Source: Paenibacillus alkalitolerans (GTDB lineage Bacteria; Bacillota; Bacilli; Paenibacillales; YIM-B00363). Taken from it: a stretch of 64,000 nucleotides of DNA. Each line of letters begins with the position of its first letter. Within the stretch, counting starts at the first letter, position 1. The stretch is from NCBI RefSeq assembly GCF_016482785.1, contig NZ_JAEMXM010000023.1:19843-83842 (forward strand), given 5' to 3'. Under the pieces are notes generated by a model. The model saw only the letters and a list, made by a program, of their open reading frames with translations. It did not search any database and was not told where the DNA came from. Shown one piece after another: positions 1-8,447 of the stretch. The translations under genes were made by a program, and so were the position numbers.

Positions 1-305
1 TTCGAGGCCGTGTTCAGCATCAGCGCGACCATGAGAGCGAAGGCAAGCCGAAACGGAACGCTGCCGAACACATAAATAAACGTAACCTCCAGCGATTTGA
101 AGATTTTATCGTCATCGTGCAGCATTTTGGAATAGTTGCCAAACCCGATCCAACGGGGCGGATCCATCAAGTTGTAATCGGTAAACGAATAATAGAAGGA
201 CGATGCGATCGGGTATAAAGTGAAGATGAGAAAGCCCAGGATAAAAGGAGCGGCGAATATATAGCCGACCAGATGGTTATTGTCCTTCCATGCATGCAGC
301 TTCAT
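1..305 (-). CDS. Sugar ABC transporter permease, MalF/UgpA type (partial, 3' end cut by window edge)
   Basis: This is the N-terminal ~101 residues of an inner permease subunit for carbohydrate uptake. It starts MKLHAWKDNNHLVGYI, with a first membrane span at about residues 12-32, then an extracytoplasmic stretch (SFTDYNLMDPPRWIGFGNY) typical of MalF/LacF/UgpA-type permeases, then a second span. The ATG is preceded by GGGGAGC. It lies directly downstream of the binding lipoprotein gene, so the two form one transporter operon. A second permease is expected beyond the left edge. No ATPase gene is seen here; the MsmX/UgpC-type ATPase near 58-59 kb is the likely shared energiser (inference). The family call is firm; the substrate is unknown. 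Confidence 0.9.
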   Translation of the reverse strand, partial: MKLHAWKDNNHLVGYIFAAPFILGFLIFTLYPIASSFYYSFTDYNLMDPPRWIGFGNYSKMLHDDDKIFKSLEVTFIYVFGSVPFRLAFALMVALMLNTAS

Positions 306-348
306 TGGGTTCAGCTCCCCGCTCATTTGGTATGCGTAGGTATAAGAG

Positions 349-372
349 GACCGGCTCCAGCTGGAACCGGTC
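349..372 (-). other. Intercistronic stem-loop between binding protein and permease genes
   Basis: GACCGG and CCGGTC arms enclose a TCCAGCTGGA core, giving a nearly perfect hairpin with no T-tract. In ABC transporter operons such structures after the binding-protein gene often protect its mRNA or limit read-through, giving more binding protein than permease. That role is inferred from position. Confidence 0.6.
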
Positions 373-382
373 CGATCGCGAA

Positions 383-1723
383 TTACTTGTTGCTCACCAA
401 AATATCGTTCGCATCTTTGCGGAATTTGGCGGCGGCTTCCTCCACCGATATTTTCTTGTACAGCATTTTCTCGGTCAAATCGCGCAATAGTTGTCTCACC
501 TGCGGGGCGCCGACCGGATTCGGCGGATCCAACGGACTGCTGTTTTTCTCCACCCAGTCGATATAGTCGAAGATTGCCTTCTCTTTGTCGGTGAGCAACG
601 GCTTGAGCGCATCCTTCACCTTGGACGAAACCGGCACGCCGCGCTCGCCCATGATGACCTTGTTCGCTTCGATGTTATTGGTCCAATAGTCGATGAATTT
701 GACCGCTTCTTCCTTCTGCTCGGAGCTTGCCGCCACGGAGAAGAACATGCTCGGCTTCAGGTACAGGCCTTTATTCTGATTCGGCCCCGGCATCGGACGA
801 AGCTCAAGCGGACGTTTCGCGGCATCGCTGAGGGCGATATACTGGTTCGACCAGAGGAACGCAACCGCCGCGTTGCCGAGCGACAACTCATCGTCCTCCG
901 GTGTCCCTTTCCGCTGCAATTCTTTGTCCCACGTCGGTACATATCCGTTCTCATACCATTTCAGATAGCGGTTATAAAAATCGATGAACGCCTGGTCGTC
1001 GGAATAGCCGAGAGCGGTTCCGTCCTTGCTGTACAGAGTTTGGCCCAGTGTGCGCAGATAGTATCCGAACATGCCGTCATGATCAAGCCCGAAGCTGCCC
1101 AGCATTTTCCCGTTCGCCTTCAGCTTCGCGGCAATCGAATCCAGATCGTCCCATGTCCAATCTTGCTTCACATCCGTGATGCCGGCTTGTTTTATCATTT
1201 CCATATCAACGCTCGGTCCCATCGCATTGACGCCGAGGTTCATCGCATACAGCTTTCCGTTCAAATTGCCGGCGTTGAGAACGTTTTTACTAACATCTTC
1301 TACATTTAGCAGGCCATCCTTCGTGTATGGCGTGAGATCAAGCAATTGGTTTCGCTCGCCGAATTGGGCCAAGTAAGCGTAATCCATCTGAATGATGTCA
1401 GGCAATTGATTGGCCGCCGCCTGGGGAGCGAGCTTCTTCCAGTAGTCGGTCCATGAAGAATATTCCGGTTCAATCTTGACGTGGGGGTTTTCCTTTTCGT
1501 ACATTTCGATGACTTTCAGGGTGTAATCATGGCGGGATTGTCCTCCCCACCAGGTAATTCGCAGCTTCACGGGCTCCTTGCTTTCTTCGGCGGTTTCCGC
1601 AGGTTTGGCAGCGGAATCGCCGCCGGCAGGCGTTGTTGCATCATTATTGCCGCCTCCGCTGCTACAACCGACGATTGCTCCGATCAGCGTCAGAGTTAGA
1701 ATCATGGCTAGTACTTTTTTCAC
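383..1723 (-). CDS. Carbohydrate ABC transporter substrate-binding lipoprotein
   Basis: This is an extracellular solute-binding protein of about 446 residues that captures a sugar for the downstream permease. The best start is the GTG of VKKVLAMILTLTL, eight bases after a GAGGGGG ribosome site. The signal peptide ends in a lipobox (AIVGC), followed by a Gly/Asn/Asp linker, so the protein is lipid-anchored outside the membrane. The body has the family-1 binding protein pattern (ITWWGGQSRHDYTLKVIEMY; MDYAYLAQFG; PMPGPNQNKG). A perfect cre box lies upstream, which predicts CcpA repression when good carbon sources are present. The substrate cannot be read from the sequence. Confidence 0.93.
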   Translation of the reverse strand: MKKVLAMILTLTLIGAIVGCSSGGGNNDATTPAGGDSAAKPAETAEESKEPVKLRITWWGGQSRHDYTLKVIEMYEKENPHVKIEPEYSSWTDYWKKLAPQAAANQLPDIIQMDYAYLAQFGERNQLLDLTPYTKDGLLNVEDVSKNVLNAGNLNGKLYAMNLGVNAMGPSVDMEMIKQAGITDVKQDWTWDDLDSIAAKLKANGKMLGSFGLDHDGMFGYYLRTLGQTLYSKDGTALGYSDDQAFIDFYNRYLKWYENGYVPTWDKELQRKGTPEDDELSLGNAAVAFLWSNQYIALSDAAKRPLELRPMPGPNQNKGLYLKPSMFFSVAASSEQKEEAVKFIDYWTNNIEANKVIMGERGVPVSSKVKDALKPLLTDKEKAIFDYIDWVEKNSSPLDPPNPVGAPQVRQLLRDLTEKMLYKKISVEEAAAKFRKDANDILVSNK

Positions 1724-1755
1724 GCTTAGTTCCCCCTCATTCATCAAAATGACTA

Positions 1756-1769
1756 TGATAGCGTTTACA
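1756..1769 (-). promoter_or_regulatory. cre box (CcpA operator) upstream of sugar-binding protein gene
   Basis: On the coding strand the 14-mer TGTAAACGCTATCA matches every fixed position of the cre consensus TGWNANCGNTNWCA. It lies 33 bases upstream of the GTG start of the binding-protein gene, where bound CcpA/HPr-Ser-P would block transcription. HPr and HPr kinase genes in the same window show that the system is present. Confidence 0.8.
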
Positions 1770-1827
1770 TTTTTAATTATCGCTCTTAATCATATCGCTT
1801 TTAATCTGAAAAACCGACATTTTTCTA

Positions 1828-2069
1828 TTAATATCCGATATGTTCATGTTGCGGTGAAATGGCTGTTTGATCCAACGTCAATCCATCGGCCCGAACCAGA
1901 TGTGTAATCGGAACCGAAATTCGCTCCCGCATGCCGCCATAGCATGAAGATCCGTGCCGCAAATCCCGATCCTGCGGATACGTACAATCGCTTCTCCATG
2001 AACGTAAGCGGGCTCAGAGCATTCTATCCGTGCCAGCCGGTCCGGTTTTTCGCAACTGATTCCTTTCAT
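1828..2069 (-). pseudogene. Remnant of a zinc-dependent alcohol/polyol dehydrogenase (MDR family), internally deleted and truncated
   Basis: An ATG with a GGGAGA ribosome site opens a frame whose first ~40 residues match the N-terminus of medium-chain Zn dehydrogenases, ending in IVRIRRIGICGTDLHA with the catalytic-zinc Cys. The next stretch of the family (about 70-80 residues) is missing. In a neighbouring frame the sequence resumes with GGMRERISVPITHLVRADG and LTLDQTAI, which fits the middle of the same family just before the expected VEPLSIGAHA block, and then stops. This is therefore a gene broken by an internal deletion, a frame change and loss of the 3' two-thirds. It follows dctM on the same strand, so it was probably the catabolic dehydrogenase for the TRAP substrate, for example a sugar-acid oxidoreductase (inference). 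Confidence 0.78.
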
Positions 2070-2134
2070 GTGCATCTCCCATCTATTATTGATCTATATA
2101 AGTTGAACTACATTCACCTATTGGATGCATTGTC

Positions 2135-3421
2135 TCATGACATTAGTAATCTTGGAAGCCACAGCGTGATCGCCGGGATGAACGTCAGAAGCAATAAAGC
2201 AATAATGAGCGTAATCCAGAACGGAATCACTTCTTTAATGAATTCGTCGAACTTGCAGCCCGTGATAGAGCAAGTCGTAAACATGATGGTTCCAAGCGGA
2301 GGGGTCAGCGTACCGATGGACAAATTCAATATGAAGACGATCCCGAAATGAACCGGGTCAATCCCATATGCCTGAATCATCGGCATCAGCAACGGGACCA
2401 AAATAATCATCGTCACGTTGCCTTCCATAAACATACCCACGACGAGTAGAAACAGGTTGATCAGCAGCAAAAACAACAGCGGTTCGCTGACCAATCCGGT
2501 GACCCATTCCGTCGCCTGCTGGGGGATGCGTTCCCATGTCAGTACCCAGCCCAGCCCCGACGCGGCGGCAATGATGAGCATGATGGAGGCGGTCGATCTT
2601 ACCGTTTCAATAACGGACGCTTTCAAGTTTGCCCATGTCATTTCCCGATATAAAACGACCCCGAGAAACAGAGCGAACACGACGGCGACAGCGCCCGCTT
2701 CAGTCGGTGTGAACGCGCCGATGCGAATGCCTCCGATAATCGCTACAGGCAGTATAAACGCAAGAACCGCCGGTTTCGACGCGCTCAATATTTCCTTCGG
2801 CCGCGCCATTCTCGCCCGCTCGGGCAAATACCCTCTTCTCTTGGAGATGATATGCACGGTAATCATCATAAGAATACACAGCAGAATACCCGGCACGACA
2901 CCAGCCATAAATAGTTTTCCGATCGATACATTGCCTACATAGCCATAGATAATCATCGCAATTCCTGGCGGGATAATCGGGGTAATGAGAGAACCTGCGG
3001 CAGTAACCGCTGTGGAGAACCCTCTGGAGTATCCTTTCTTGACCATTTCGGGAACGAGCATCTTGGATTGCATCGCCGCATCGGCCAAATTCGAGCCGGA
3101 CAAGCCGCCCATCAACGTGGATAATAAAATATTGACCTGGGCAAGCCCCCCGGGCAGATGTCCGGTGACGACTTCGGAAAATGCAATCATACGCTTGGAA
3201 ATGCCTGTATAATTCATCAGGATGCCGGCAGCCACAAAAAACAGAACCGCCAACAGCGGAATCGACTCCACCCCGCTCACCATTCTTTGCACCAGAATCG
3301 TCCACGACACATCCGTGGCGACGGCAAAATATAAAAGGGTGCTTAACATGATCGAGAAAGCAACAGGAACTCCGAGAAAAAACAATATTAACAGCACAGC
3401 TACAACAATCAGCAATTCCAT
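2135..3421 (-). CDS. dctM: TRAP transporter large permease subunit
   Basis: This 428-residue, highly hydrophobic protein of the DctM family has about 12 predicted membrane spans. It forms the sodium-driven transport channel of a tripartite ATP-independent periplasmic (TRAP) transporter. The family signature region reads GSLITPIIPPGIAMIIYGY near residues 145-165, and conserved GLSGSNLADAAMQSKMLVPEM precedes it. It starts 24 bases after the dctQ stop with an AAGGGGG ribosome site. TRAP systems typically import C4-dicarboxylates, uronates, other sugar acids or sialic acid. The adjacent dehydrogenase wreck favours a sugar acid (inference). Confidence 0.95.
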   Translation of the reverse strand: MELLIVVAVLLILFFLGVPVAFSIMLSTLLYFAVATDVSWTILVQRMVSGVESIPLLAVLFFVAAGILMNYTGISKRMIAFSEVVTGHLPGGLAQVNILLSTLMGGLSGSNLADAAMQSKMLVPEMVKKGYSRGFSTAVTAAGSLITPIIPPGIAMIIYGYVGNVSIGKLFMAGVVPGILLCILMMITVHIISKRRGYLPERARMARPKEILSASKPAVLAFILPVAIIGGIRIGAFTPTEAGAVAVVFALFLGVVLYREMTWANLKASVIETVRSTASIMLIIAAASGLGWVLTWERIPQQATEWVTGLVSEPLLFLLLINLFLLVVGMFMEGNVTMIILVPLLMPMIQAYGIDPVHFGIVFILNLSIGTLTPPLGTIMFTTCSITGCKFDEFIKEVIPFWITLIIALLLLTFIPAITLWLPRLLMS

Positions 3422-3445
3422 AAGCGGCTCAAGCCCCCTTCCATT

Positions 3446-3913
3446 TTAACTCTTTAAAGTCCGAACAATAAGCCGAATCAAATGGATTAACGCCAGCAAG
3501 CCTCCAAGTGGAACGGCAAAATCAATATAGCTGTACGGAATTTTCAAGATAGGCAAAATTTTATCCCCTGCATTCACGGACAGTTGAAAACCGAGCACAA
3601 CAAAGATAAGGATCACCGCCGCCAGCATCACCACATATTTGATCAAAAGCAGCACCTTGCGAAAGCGCTCCGGAGCTTTCTCCAACAACAAGTCGATACT
3701 GACATGGCCGTCATTCTTCATGACCGAGCTCGCTCCGATAAACGTAAGCCAGACAAATAAAGAAAGCGCGCCTTCTTCCATCCATTTCAGCGGCTGGTTA
3801 AGAACAAATCTCGTAAAAACGCCCCATACCGTAATCGACACGATAAGCACAGCCATGAGCGAAGCGATCCGGTCGTCCGCCTTCAGTATCGCTTTTTTCA
3901 GCCAATCGATCAT
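3446..3913 (-). CDS. dctQ: TRAP transporter small permease subunit
   Basis: This 155-residue DctQ-type protein has four membrane spans (MAVLIVSITVWGVFTRFVL; LFVWLTFIGASSVM; VVMLAAVILIFVVLGF; VPLGGLLALIHLIRLIV). It forms the membrane complex with DctM. The start at MIDWLKKAIL is chosen because GGAGGG lies just upstream; the longer open frame to 4081 runs into the dctP coding region and lacks a ribosome site. The length suits the family. A hairpin separates it from dctP, which may lower its expression relative to the binding protein. Confidence 0.93.
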   Translation of the reverse strand: MIDWLKKAILKADDRIASLMAVLIVSITVWGVFTRFVLNQPLKWMEEGALSLFVWLTFIGASSVMKNDGHVSIDLLLEKAPERFRKVLLLIKYVVMLAAVILIFVVLGFQLSVNAGDKILPILKIPYSYIDFAVPLGGLLALIHLIRLIVRTLKS

Positions 3914-3940
3914 CGCGATTCCCTCCATTCCCGGGAAACA

Positions 3941-3965
3941 GCGGGCTCCCGCGCAAGGAACCCGC
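3941..3965 (-). other. Intercistronic stem-loop between dctP and dctQ
   Basis: Arms GCGGG..TCC and GGGAGCCCGC can pair around a TTGCGC loop. No T-run follows. It sits exactly between the binding-protein gene and the membrane-subunit genes, as in many transporter operons where the binding protein is made in excess. Confidence 0.5.
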
Positions 3966-3974
3966 CTGTTCAAC

Positions 3975-5021
3975 TTAATTTCCGTTAATGATTTCCTGGA
4001 CTTTATCGTATAAGCCGGGGCTCCATTCAGGGAATTGATCATAGACCCCTTTGGCCGCCTCGCGGAACAATTCACGGTCAACCTCCGATACGGTAACGCC
4101 TTCCTGTTCCATCTTCTTGATCATATCTTCGTCAGCATTCTTGACGATCTCATTCATCACCTCACCGGCTTTATCGCCTGTCTCCTTCAAAATTTGCATC
4201 AGGTCCTCCGGCAGCGTCTCGATATAACTTCCCGCAAGCCACTGCGACACAACAATCTGATGCCCGGTCAGCGACAGATGCTTCGCTTGTTCGTGCAGCT
4301 TCGCTCCGTACAAGACGGGCAGAGGATTTTCCGCCCCATGCACGACACCTTGCGACAGAGCCGGGTAGACTTCGCCAAGCGGCATCGGGGTCGGTGTAGC
4401 GCCCATAGCTTCGAATGCCTTAATCGACATATCCGCGTTCGGAACGCGAATCTTCAGCCCGTTCAGGTCGGCGGGACTGGCTACCGCATTTTTGGTAAGC
4501 AGATGGCGGACGCCATAGTTCCACTTCGTGGTTACGATATGCAAGCCTTTGCCTTGCAGCTGCTGCTCCAGGTCTTTGAACCAGTCGCTTTGCGTCGCCT
4601 TGAACAATTTTTCGAAATCATCGGCCAAATAAGGGGCGGCCAAGATGCCGAAATCAGGAACATAATCAGCCAGGAAGCTGGCATCGGCAATAGCAATGAC
4701 ATTCGTCCCCGTTTTCATCAGCTCAATGACGTCCTTCTTCGCTCCAAGCTGGGAGCTTGGATATAGCTCCAGCGTCAGCCTGCCGCCGCTTTGCTCCTCG
4801 GCTAACCTCTTCCATTCGTTAACGGCTTCGTCGACCGGTTCGCCGGGATTGTTCTCATAAGACACTTTCATCGTGTATACTTTGTTGTCCGTCTTCGACT
4901 CCTCGCTGTTCGATGCGGACGGGTTGTTGTTCGTTTCCGCCCCTCTCGTGCCGCATCCGGCCAATACGAGAGACAGGATGAGCATCATACTGAAAATGGC
5001 GGTAAATGCTTTCTTATTCAT
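3975..5021 (-). CDS. dctP: TRAP transporter substrate-binding lipoprotein
   Basis: A 348-residue DctP-family extracytoplasmic binding protein. MNKKAFTAIFSMMLILSLVLAGC is a lipoprotein signal with an LAGC lipobox, as expected for a Gram-positive cell. The family's substrate-carboxylate region is visible as GLKIRVPNADMSIKAFEAMG (around residue 185), followed by ATPTPMPLGEVYPALSQGVVHGAENPLP, containing the Arg and Asn positions that usually clamp the acid group of the ligand. GGAGGC precedes the ATG. Only 24 bases separate it from the response regulator gene upstream, so it is probably co-transcribed with the sensory genes. The ligand is unknown. Confidence 0.95.
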   Translation of the reverse strand: MNKKAFTAIFSMMLILSLVLAGCGTRGAETNNNPSASNSEESKTDNKVYTMKVSYENNPGEPVDEAVNEWKRLAEEQSGGRLTLELYPSSQLGAKKDVIELMKTGTNVIAIADASFLADYVPDFGILAAPYLADDFEKLFKATQSDWFKDLEQQLQGKGLHIVTTKWNYGVRHLLTKNAVASPADLNGLKIRVPNADMSIKAFEAMGATPTPMPLGEVYPALSQGVVHGAENPLPVLYGAKLHEQAKHLSLTGHQIVVSQWLAGSYIETLPEDLMQILKETGDKAGEVMNEIVKNADEDMIKKMEQEGVTVSEVDRELFREAAKGVYDQFPEWSPGLYDKVQEIINGN

Positions 5022-5045
5022 TGGAAAATGCCTCCCAATTCAATT

Positions 5046-6665
5046 TTACTTGCCGCCAATCCGATATTCTTGCGGCGTCATGCCAAAGTGCTTCTTGAAC
5101 ACCTTAATAAAGTAGTTCGGATTCTGGTAACCGACTTCCATGCTGACTTCATAAATTTTCATATGGCTCGTTCGCAATATATGGGCCGCTCTCCCCATCT
5201 TCAGCTTGAAGATATAGTCGCTTAAATTTTCGCCGGTCTCCAGCTTGTAAATTCTCGACAAGTAGGCGGGGTGCATCTGCAAATAATCCGATACCGCCTG
5301 TAGGGAAATGTCCTGTGTCAAATTTTTTTGCACATAGTCCTGAATCGTCTTGACCGCGAGCACTCTGGCGTTCCTCGTCTCATTCCGCGCCGCTTCCTGC
5401 ATCGTCTCCACAACGCGCGCCGTCCACTCCCGCAGTGCCGGAATGGATTTCGTCGGCGCAAGCTGCTGCCCTTTGGCATATTCGCGGCCGATCAGGTCAG
5501 CGAGCATTGTTCCGTTTTTGTGAGCGACAAAGGAGAAGGCGGCAAACAACGTGCAGAACGCTTCCATAATATGCTCGGGCGACGCTTGCCACACCGCTTC
5601 CAATTCCTCGAACAAGTTATCCAACCGCTGCCTGACCAATTCCCAATTGCCGGATTCCAGCAAATGCACAAGCAGCGGCGGCTCATACAGCTGTTGGATC
5701 ACAAAGGTGTCGGTCTTCTCCGATTCATCGGCAATATAGATCGGCAAGTCCCGCTCATCCCCGAACCGTTTCCGGAACAAGGACAGCGCATTCTGATACA
5801 GCCTCGAGAAATCGTCCGGGAACGTCCCTTTTTGACTGACGAGCACGGAAATTTGCACCTTCAGAAAGTGGCGGACATTCAGCTGCAGTTGGTTGGCAAG
5901 CCGCTCCAGGTGATAGCGGAGCTCGCTATCCTGCTTGATTCGGTCATGAGGTTTGAGTATCACAACGAGAAAATCGTGCGCATCCTTGCATACCCATAAG
6001 TCGAAATACGCCTTGAAGGTTTCCTCCGCCAAATTGCCGATCGCATATTCTATTAACGACAGTTCGGACGAATCATAGTCGGCGGGTTGCTCTTGATTGC
6101 GAATGAGCATCAGCGCGCACCGATCCTGATCGCGCAGGGACAATTCGAGCAGGCGAAGCTTTTCATTCAGCTTCTCGCCGCTCATCCGCTTCCCCCGAAG
6201 CAGATCGTGAAACAGCTTCTCCCGCAAATTCGGCAAATTGTCGCGCAGTGCATACCTCGCTTTATGATAAGTGTCCTTCTCCGCCTGCTCTTTCTTGATC
6301 AGTTCGACGACCTTGCCGATTCTCTGCAGCAATTGCTCGTCTCCGACCGGCTTTATCAAATAGTCGCATATGTTATGCTTGATCGCTTTCTGCGCGTAGT
6401 CGAATTCGGCATAACCGCTCAGCAGCACGCACTTCGTATTTTCCCAGTACAAATGAATTTGCTCAGCCAGTTCAAGACCGCTCATGCCTCGCATCTGGAT
6501 ATCGGAGATGACGATGTCGACCGCATTCGCTTTGAGAATATCCAATGCTTCCGCCGCCGAATATGCCTTGTACACCCTGGAAATCCCGATTTGCTCCCAG
6601 GCAATGGTGGCGGCAAGCGTCTCCACGACACTCGTCTCATCGTCGACCAGCAGCAATTGAAACAT
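5046..6665 (-). CDS. Response regulator, YesN type (receiver plus AraC DNA-binding domain)
   Basis: 539 residues. The receiver domain (residues ~1-120) shows the acidic pair LLVDDE, the phosphorylation site Asp55 in DIVISDIQMRGMSG, and the conserved Lys in LIKPVGDEQLL. A long linker domain follows. The last ~100 residues are a double helix-turn-helix of the AraC/XylS family (DISLQAVSDYLQMHPAYLSRIY; VGYQNPNYFIKVFKKHFGMTP). It should be phosphorylated by the kinase encoded just upstream (21-base gap) and activate the transporter genes that follow. AGGAGGG precedes the start. No binding site could be assigned. Confidence 0.95.
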   Translation of the reverse strand: MFQLLLVDDETSVVETLAATIAWEQIGISRVYKAYSAAEALDILKANAVDIVISDIQMRGMSGLELAEQIHLYWENTKCVLLSGYAEFDYAQKAIKHNICDYLIKPVGDEQLLQRIGKVVELIKKEQAEKDTYHKARYALRDNLPNLREKLFHDLLRGKRMSGEKLNEKLRLLELSLRDQDRCALMLIRNQEQPADYDSSELSLIEYAIGNLAEETFKAYFDLWVCKDAHDFLVVILKPHDRIKQDSELRYHLERLANQLQLNVRHFLKVQISVLVSQKGTFPDDFSRLYQNALSLFRKRFGDERDLPIYIADESEKTDTFVIQQLYEPPLLVHLLESGNWELVRQRLDNLFEELEAVWQASPEHIMEAFCTLFAAFSFVAHKNGTMLADLIGREYAKGQQLAPTKSIPALREWTARVVETMQEAARNETRNARVLAVKTIQDYVQKNLTQDISLQAVSDYLQMHPAYLSRIYKLETGENLSDYIFKLKMGRAAHILRTSHMKIYEVSMEVGYQNPNYFIKVFKKHFGMTPQEYRIGGK

Positions 6666-6686
6666 CGGTATCCCTCCTTCCGGGCG

Positions 6687-8447
6687 CTATTCGCCTGCTG
6701 TCTCCCACACGATCGTCACCTTCAAACCTCCCAGCGAAGACGGTTCGAACACAAGCCCCCCATTTTCTTTGTACTGAAGAAAAAGGCGCTGATGCACGTT
6801 CCATAAGCCGATTCCCGATTCGTTGTCCGCCGGCTGCGCGACCTTCTGCCGCAATTGCTGCAATAGTTCGGCGCTCATGCCGGCTCCGTTGTCTTCAATG
6901 ATGATCCTGTTTTGCCGTCCTTCCTGCTCGCCCGTAACCGTAATCACCCCGAACTTATCGCTGGCGCTGATGCCGTGAACGACGGCGTTCTCGACTACCG
7001 GCTGGACGGTCAATCTGGGAATGGATAGCTGCTTCATCGCCTCCGGTATATTCAACTCATAATGAAACCAGTCCATGCGCAGATTCTGGATATTCAGGTA
7101 ATTCACCACAAGCTCGATCTCTTCGCCAAGCGTTGTCATCGTATTCTCCAGCCTGGTTATATACCGGTAAAACGAGGCCATATTCAGCACCATCTCGGTC
7201 GCCGCCTGCTTGTTTCCCATTCCGATCATATTTTTAATGAAAAACAGACAGTTGTACAAAAAATGCGGATTGATCTGCGACTGCAGCTGCTTCAGCTTCG
7301 CTTCGCGAAAACGGATATTTTCCAAATAGACTTTCTCAATCAGCTCCTGAATTTGCGCGGCCATTTCATTGAAACGAGAAAACAGGTAAGAAAATTCGTT
7401 GTTCGGATCATACTTGAGCCGGAAAGAATATTTCCCCTCCTGAATGCCCCGAACGCCGCGCACAAGCCATTGAATCGGAATTTGCACCTGCCGGTACAAC
7501 AGCAAAGCGATAATGACGCTCATCAGCAGCAGAAGGGCGATTGAGCCGTAAAATAAATTCCGGTTTTTGACGATGGGCGCTAAAATTTGCTGCAGCGGCA
7601 AATAATCGATGATGTAGCCGTTCAAGCTTTTCGCTTTGGCATAATGGACAATATATTGCTCCTTCTGAATCTCCAAAATGCCGTATCCGTAGTCCTCCAA
7701 CGATTGGCTGTCCAGGTAGGCTGTCAATTCATCGATAAAGGCCGGATTAGAGAAGGCTTGATTGTATACCGGCGGTCGGTTCGCAAAGTACAAGAAAGAA
7801 TTGCCGTTTCCATTCTGATTGAAATCCTGCATCATCGACAACAGATTTTGCGCGGAAAATTTCACTTCGATAATGAACTCGGCCTCTTCCGGATCGTTAT
7901 AGGCATTCAGAGGATCGGTAATGTATTTGGCAAAATAACCGTCTCCGCTTGCTCCGACGTTGTATTCCCAATTCGTGGAGAGCGGCTCTTGCAGCATGGC
8001 GGGATCGTACACTCCCCCATAATCGCTGGACAGCGCTTGCTTCAGCTTAGGTAAATAAACCGTCAGCCGATTCGTCCAATGACTGGTCGCGCTTAACAAG
8101 CTCAGCTTGTTGACAATCGCTTCTTCCAGCTTCAATTGGTCGAACGGTGTTCGTTCAGCGGGCGAATTGCCGAGCTCTTTCATGCCGGGATCCTTGCTCA
8201 CAATAATGGAAAAGACGGACAGCTGGTTGATGACTTCGTCAATTTGCGAGGCGAAGAAAGTCAGCCGGTTCAAATTCGATCTGCGGATTTCTTCTTCCAC
8301 GATGCCGATTGATGTCTGATTGAAATAGCTGTACATCATCACAATCGGCGTCAGCAATATGACGATCAGCAGCATCATTTTTTTGAACGTATTCAGTTTG
8401 ACGCGGCGGCCTTTGGGATGGATGGAATTCGCATATTCCGGTTTCAT
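6687..8447 (-). CDS. Sensor histidine kinase, YesM type
   Basis: 586 residues. It has an N-terminal membrane span (MMLLIVILLTPIVMMYSYF), a large extracytoplasmic sensor region, a second span near residue 300 (LFYGSIALLLLMSVIIALLLY), a HAMP linker, then the His_kinase/YesM block with the phospho-acceptor His in QSQINPHFLYNCLFFI. The ATPase domain shows VVENAVVHGI and IEDNGAGM. It overlaps the upstream binding lipoprotein gene by four bases (ATGA), so the two are translationally coupled. This supports a sensory partnership in which the lipoprotein reports the ligand to the kinase (inference). Confidence 0.95.
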   Translation of the reverse strand: MKPEYANSIHPKGRRVKLNTFKKMMLLIVILLTPIVMMYSYFNQTSIGIVEEEIRRSNLNRLTFFASQIDEVINQLSVFSIIVSKDPGMKELGNSPAERTPFDQLKLEEAIVNKLSLLSATSHWTNRLTVYLPKLKQALSSDYGGVYDPAMLQEPLSTNWEYNVGASGDGYFAKYITDPLNAYNDPEEAEFIIEVKFSAQNLLSMMQDFNQNGNGNSFLYFANRPPVYNQAFSNPAFIDELTAYLDSQSLEDYGYGILEIQKEQYIVHYAKAKSLNGYIIDYLPLQQILAPIVKNRNLFYGSIALLLLMSVIIALLLYRQVQIPIQWLVRGVRGIQEGKYSFRLKYDPNNEFSYLFSRFNEMAAQIQELIEKVYLENIRFREAKLKQLQSQINPHFLYNCLFFIKNMIGMGNKQAATEMVLNMASFYRYITRLENTMTTLGEEIELVVNYLNIQNLRMDWFHYELNIPEAMKQLSIPRLTVQPVVENAVVHGISASDKFGVITVTGEQEGRQNRIIIEDNGAGMSAELLQQLRQKVAQPADNESGIGLWNVHQRLFLQYKENGGLVFEPSSLGGLKVTIVWETAGE

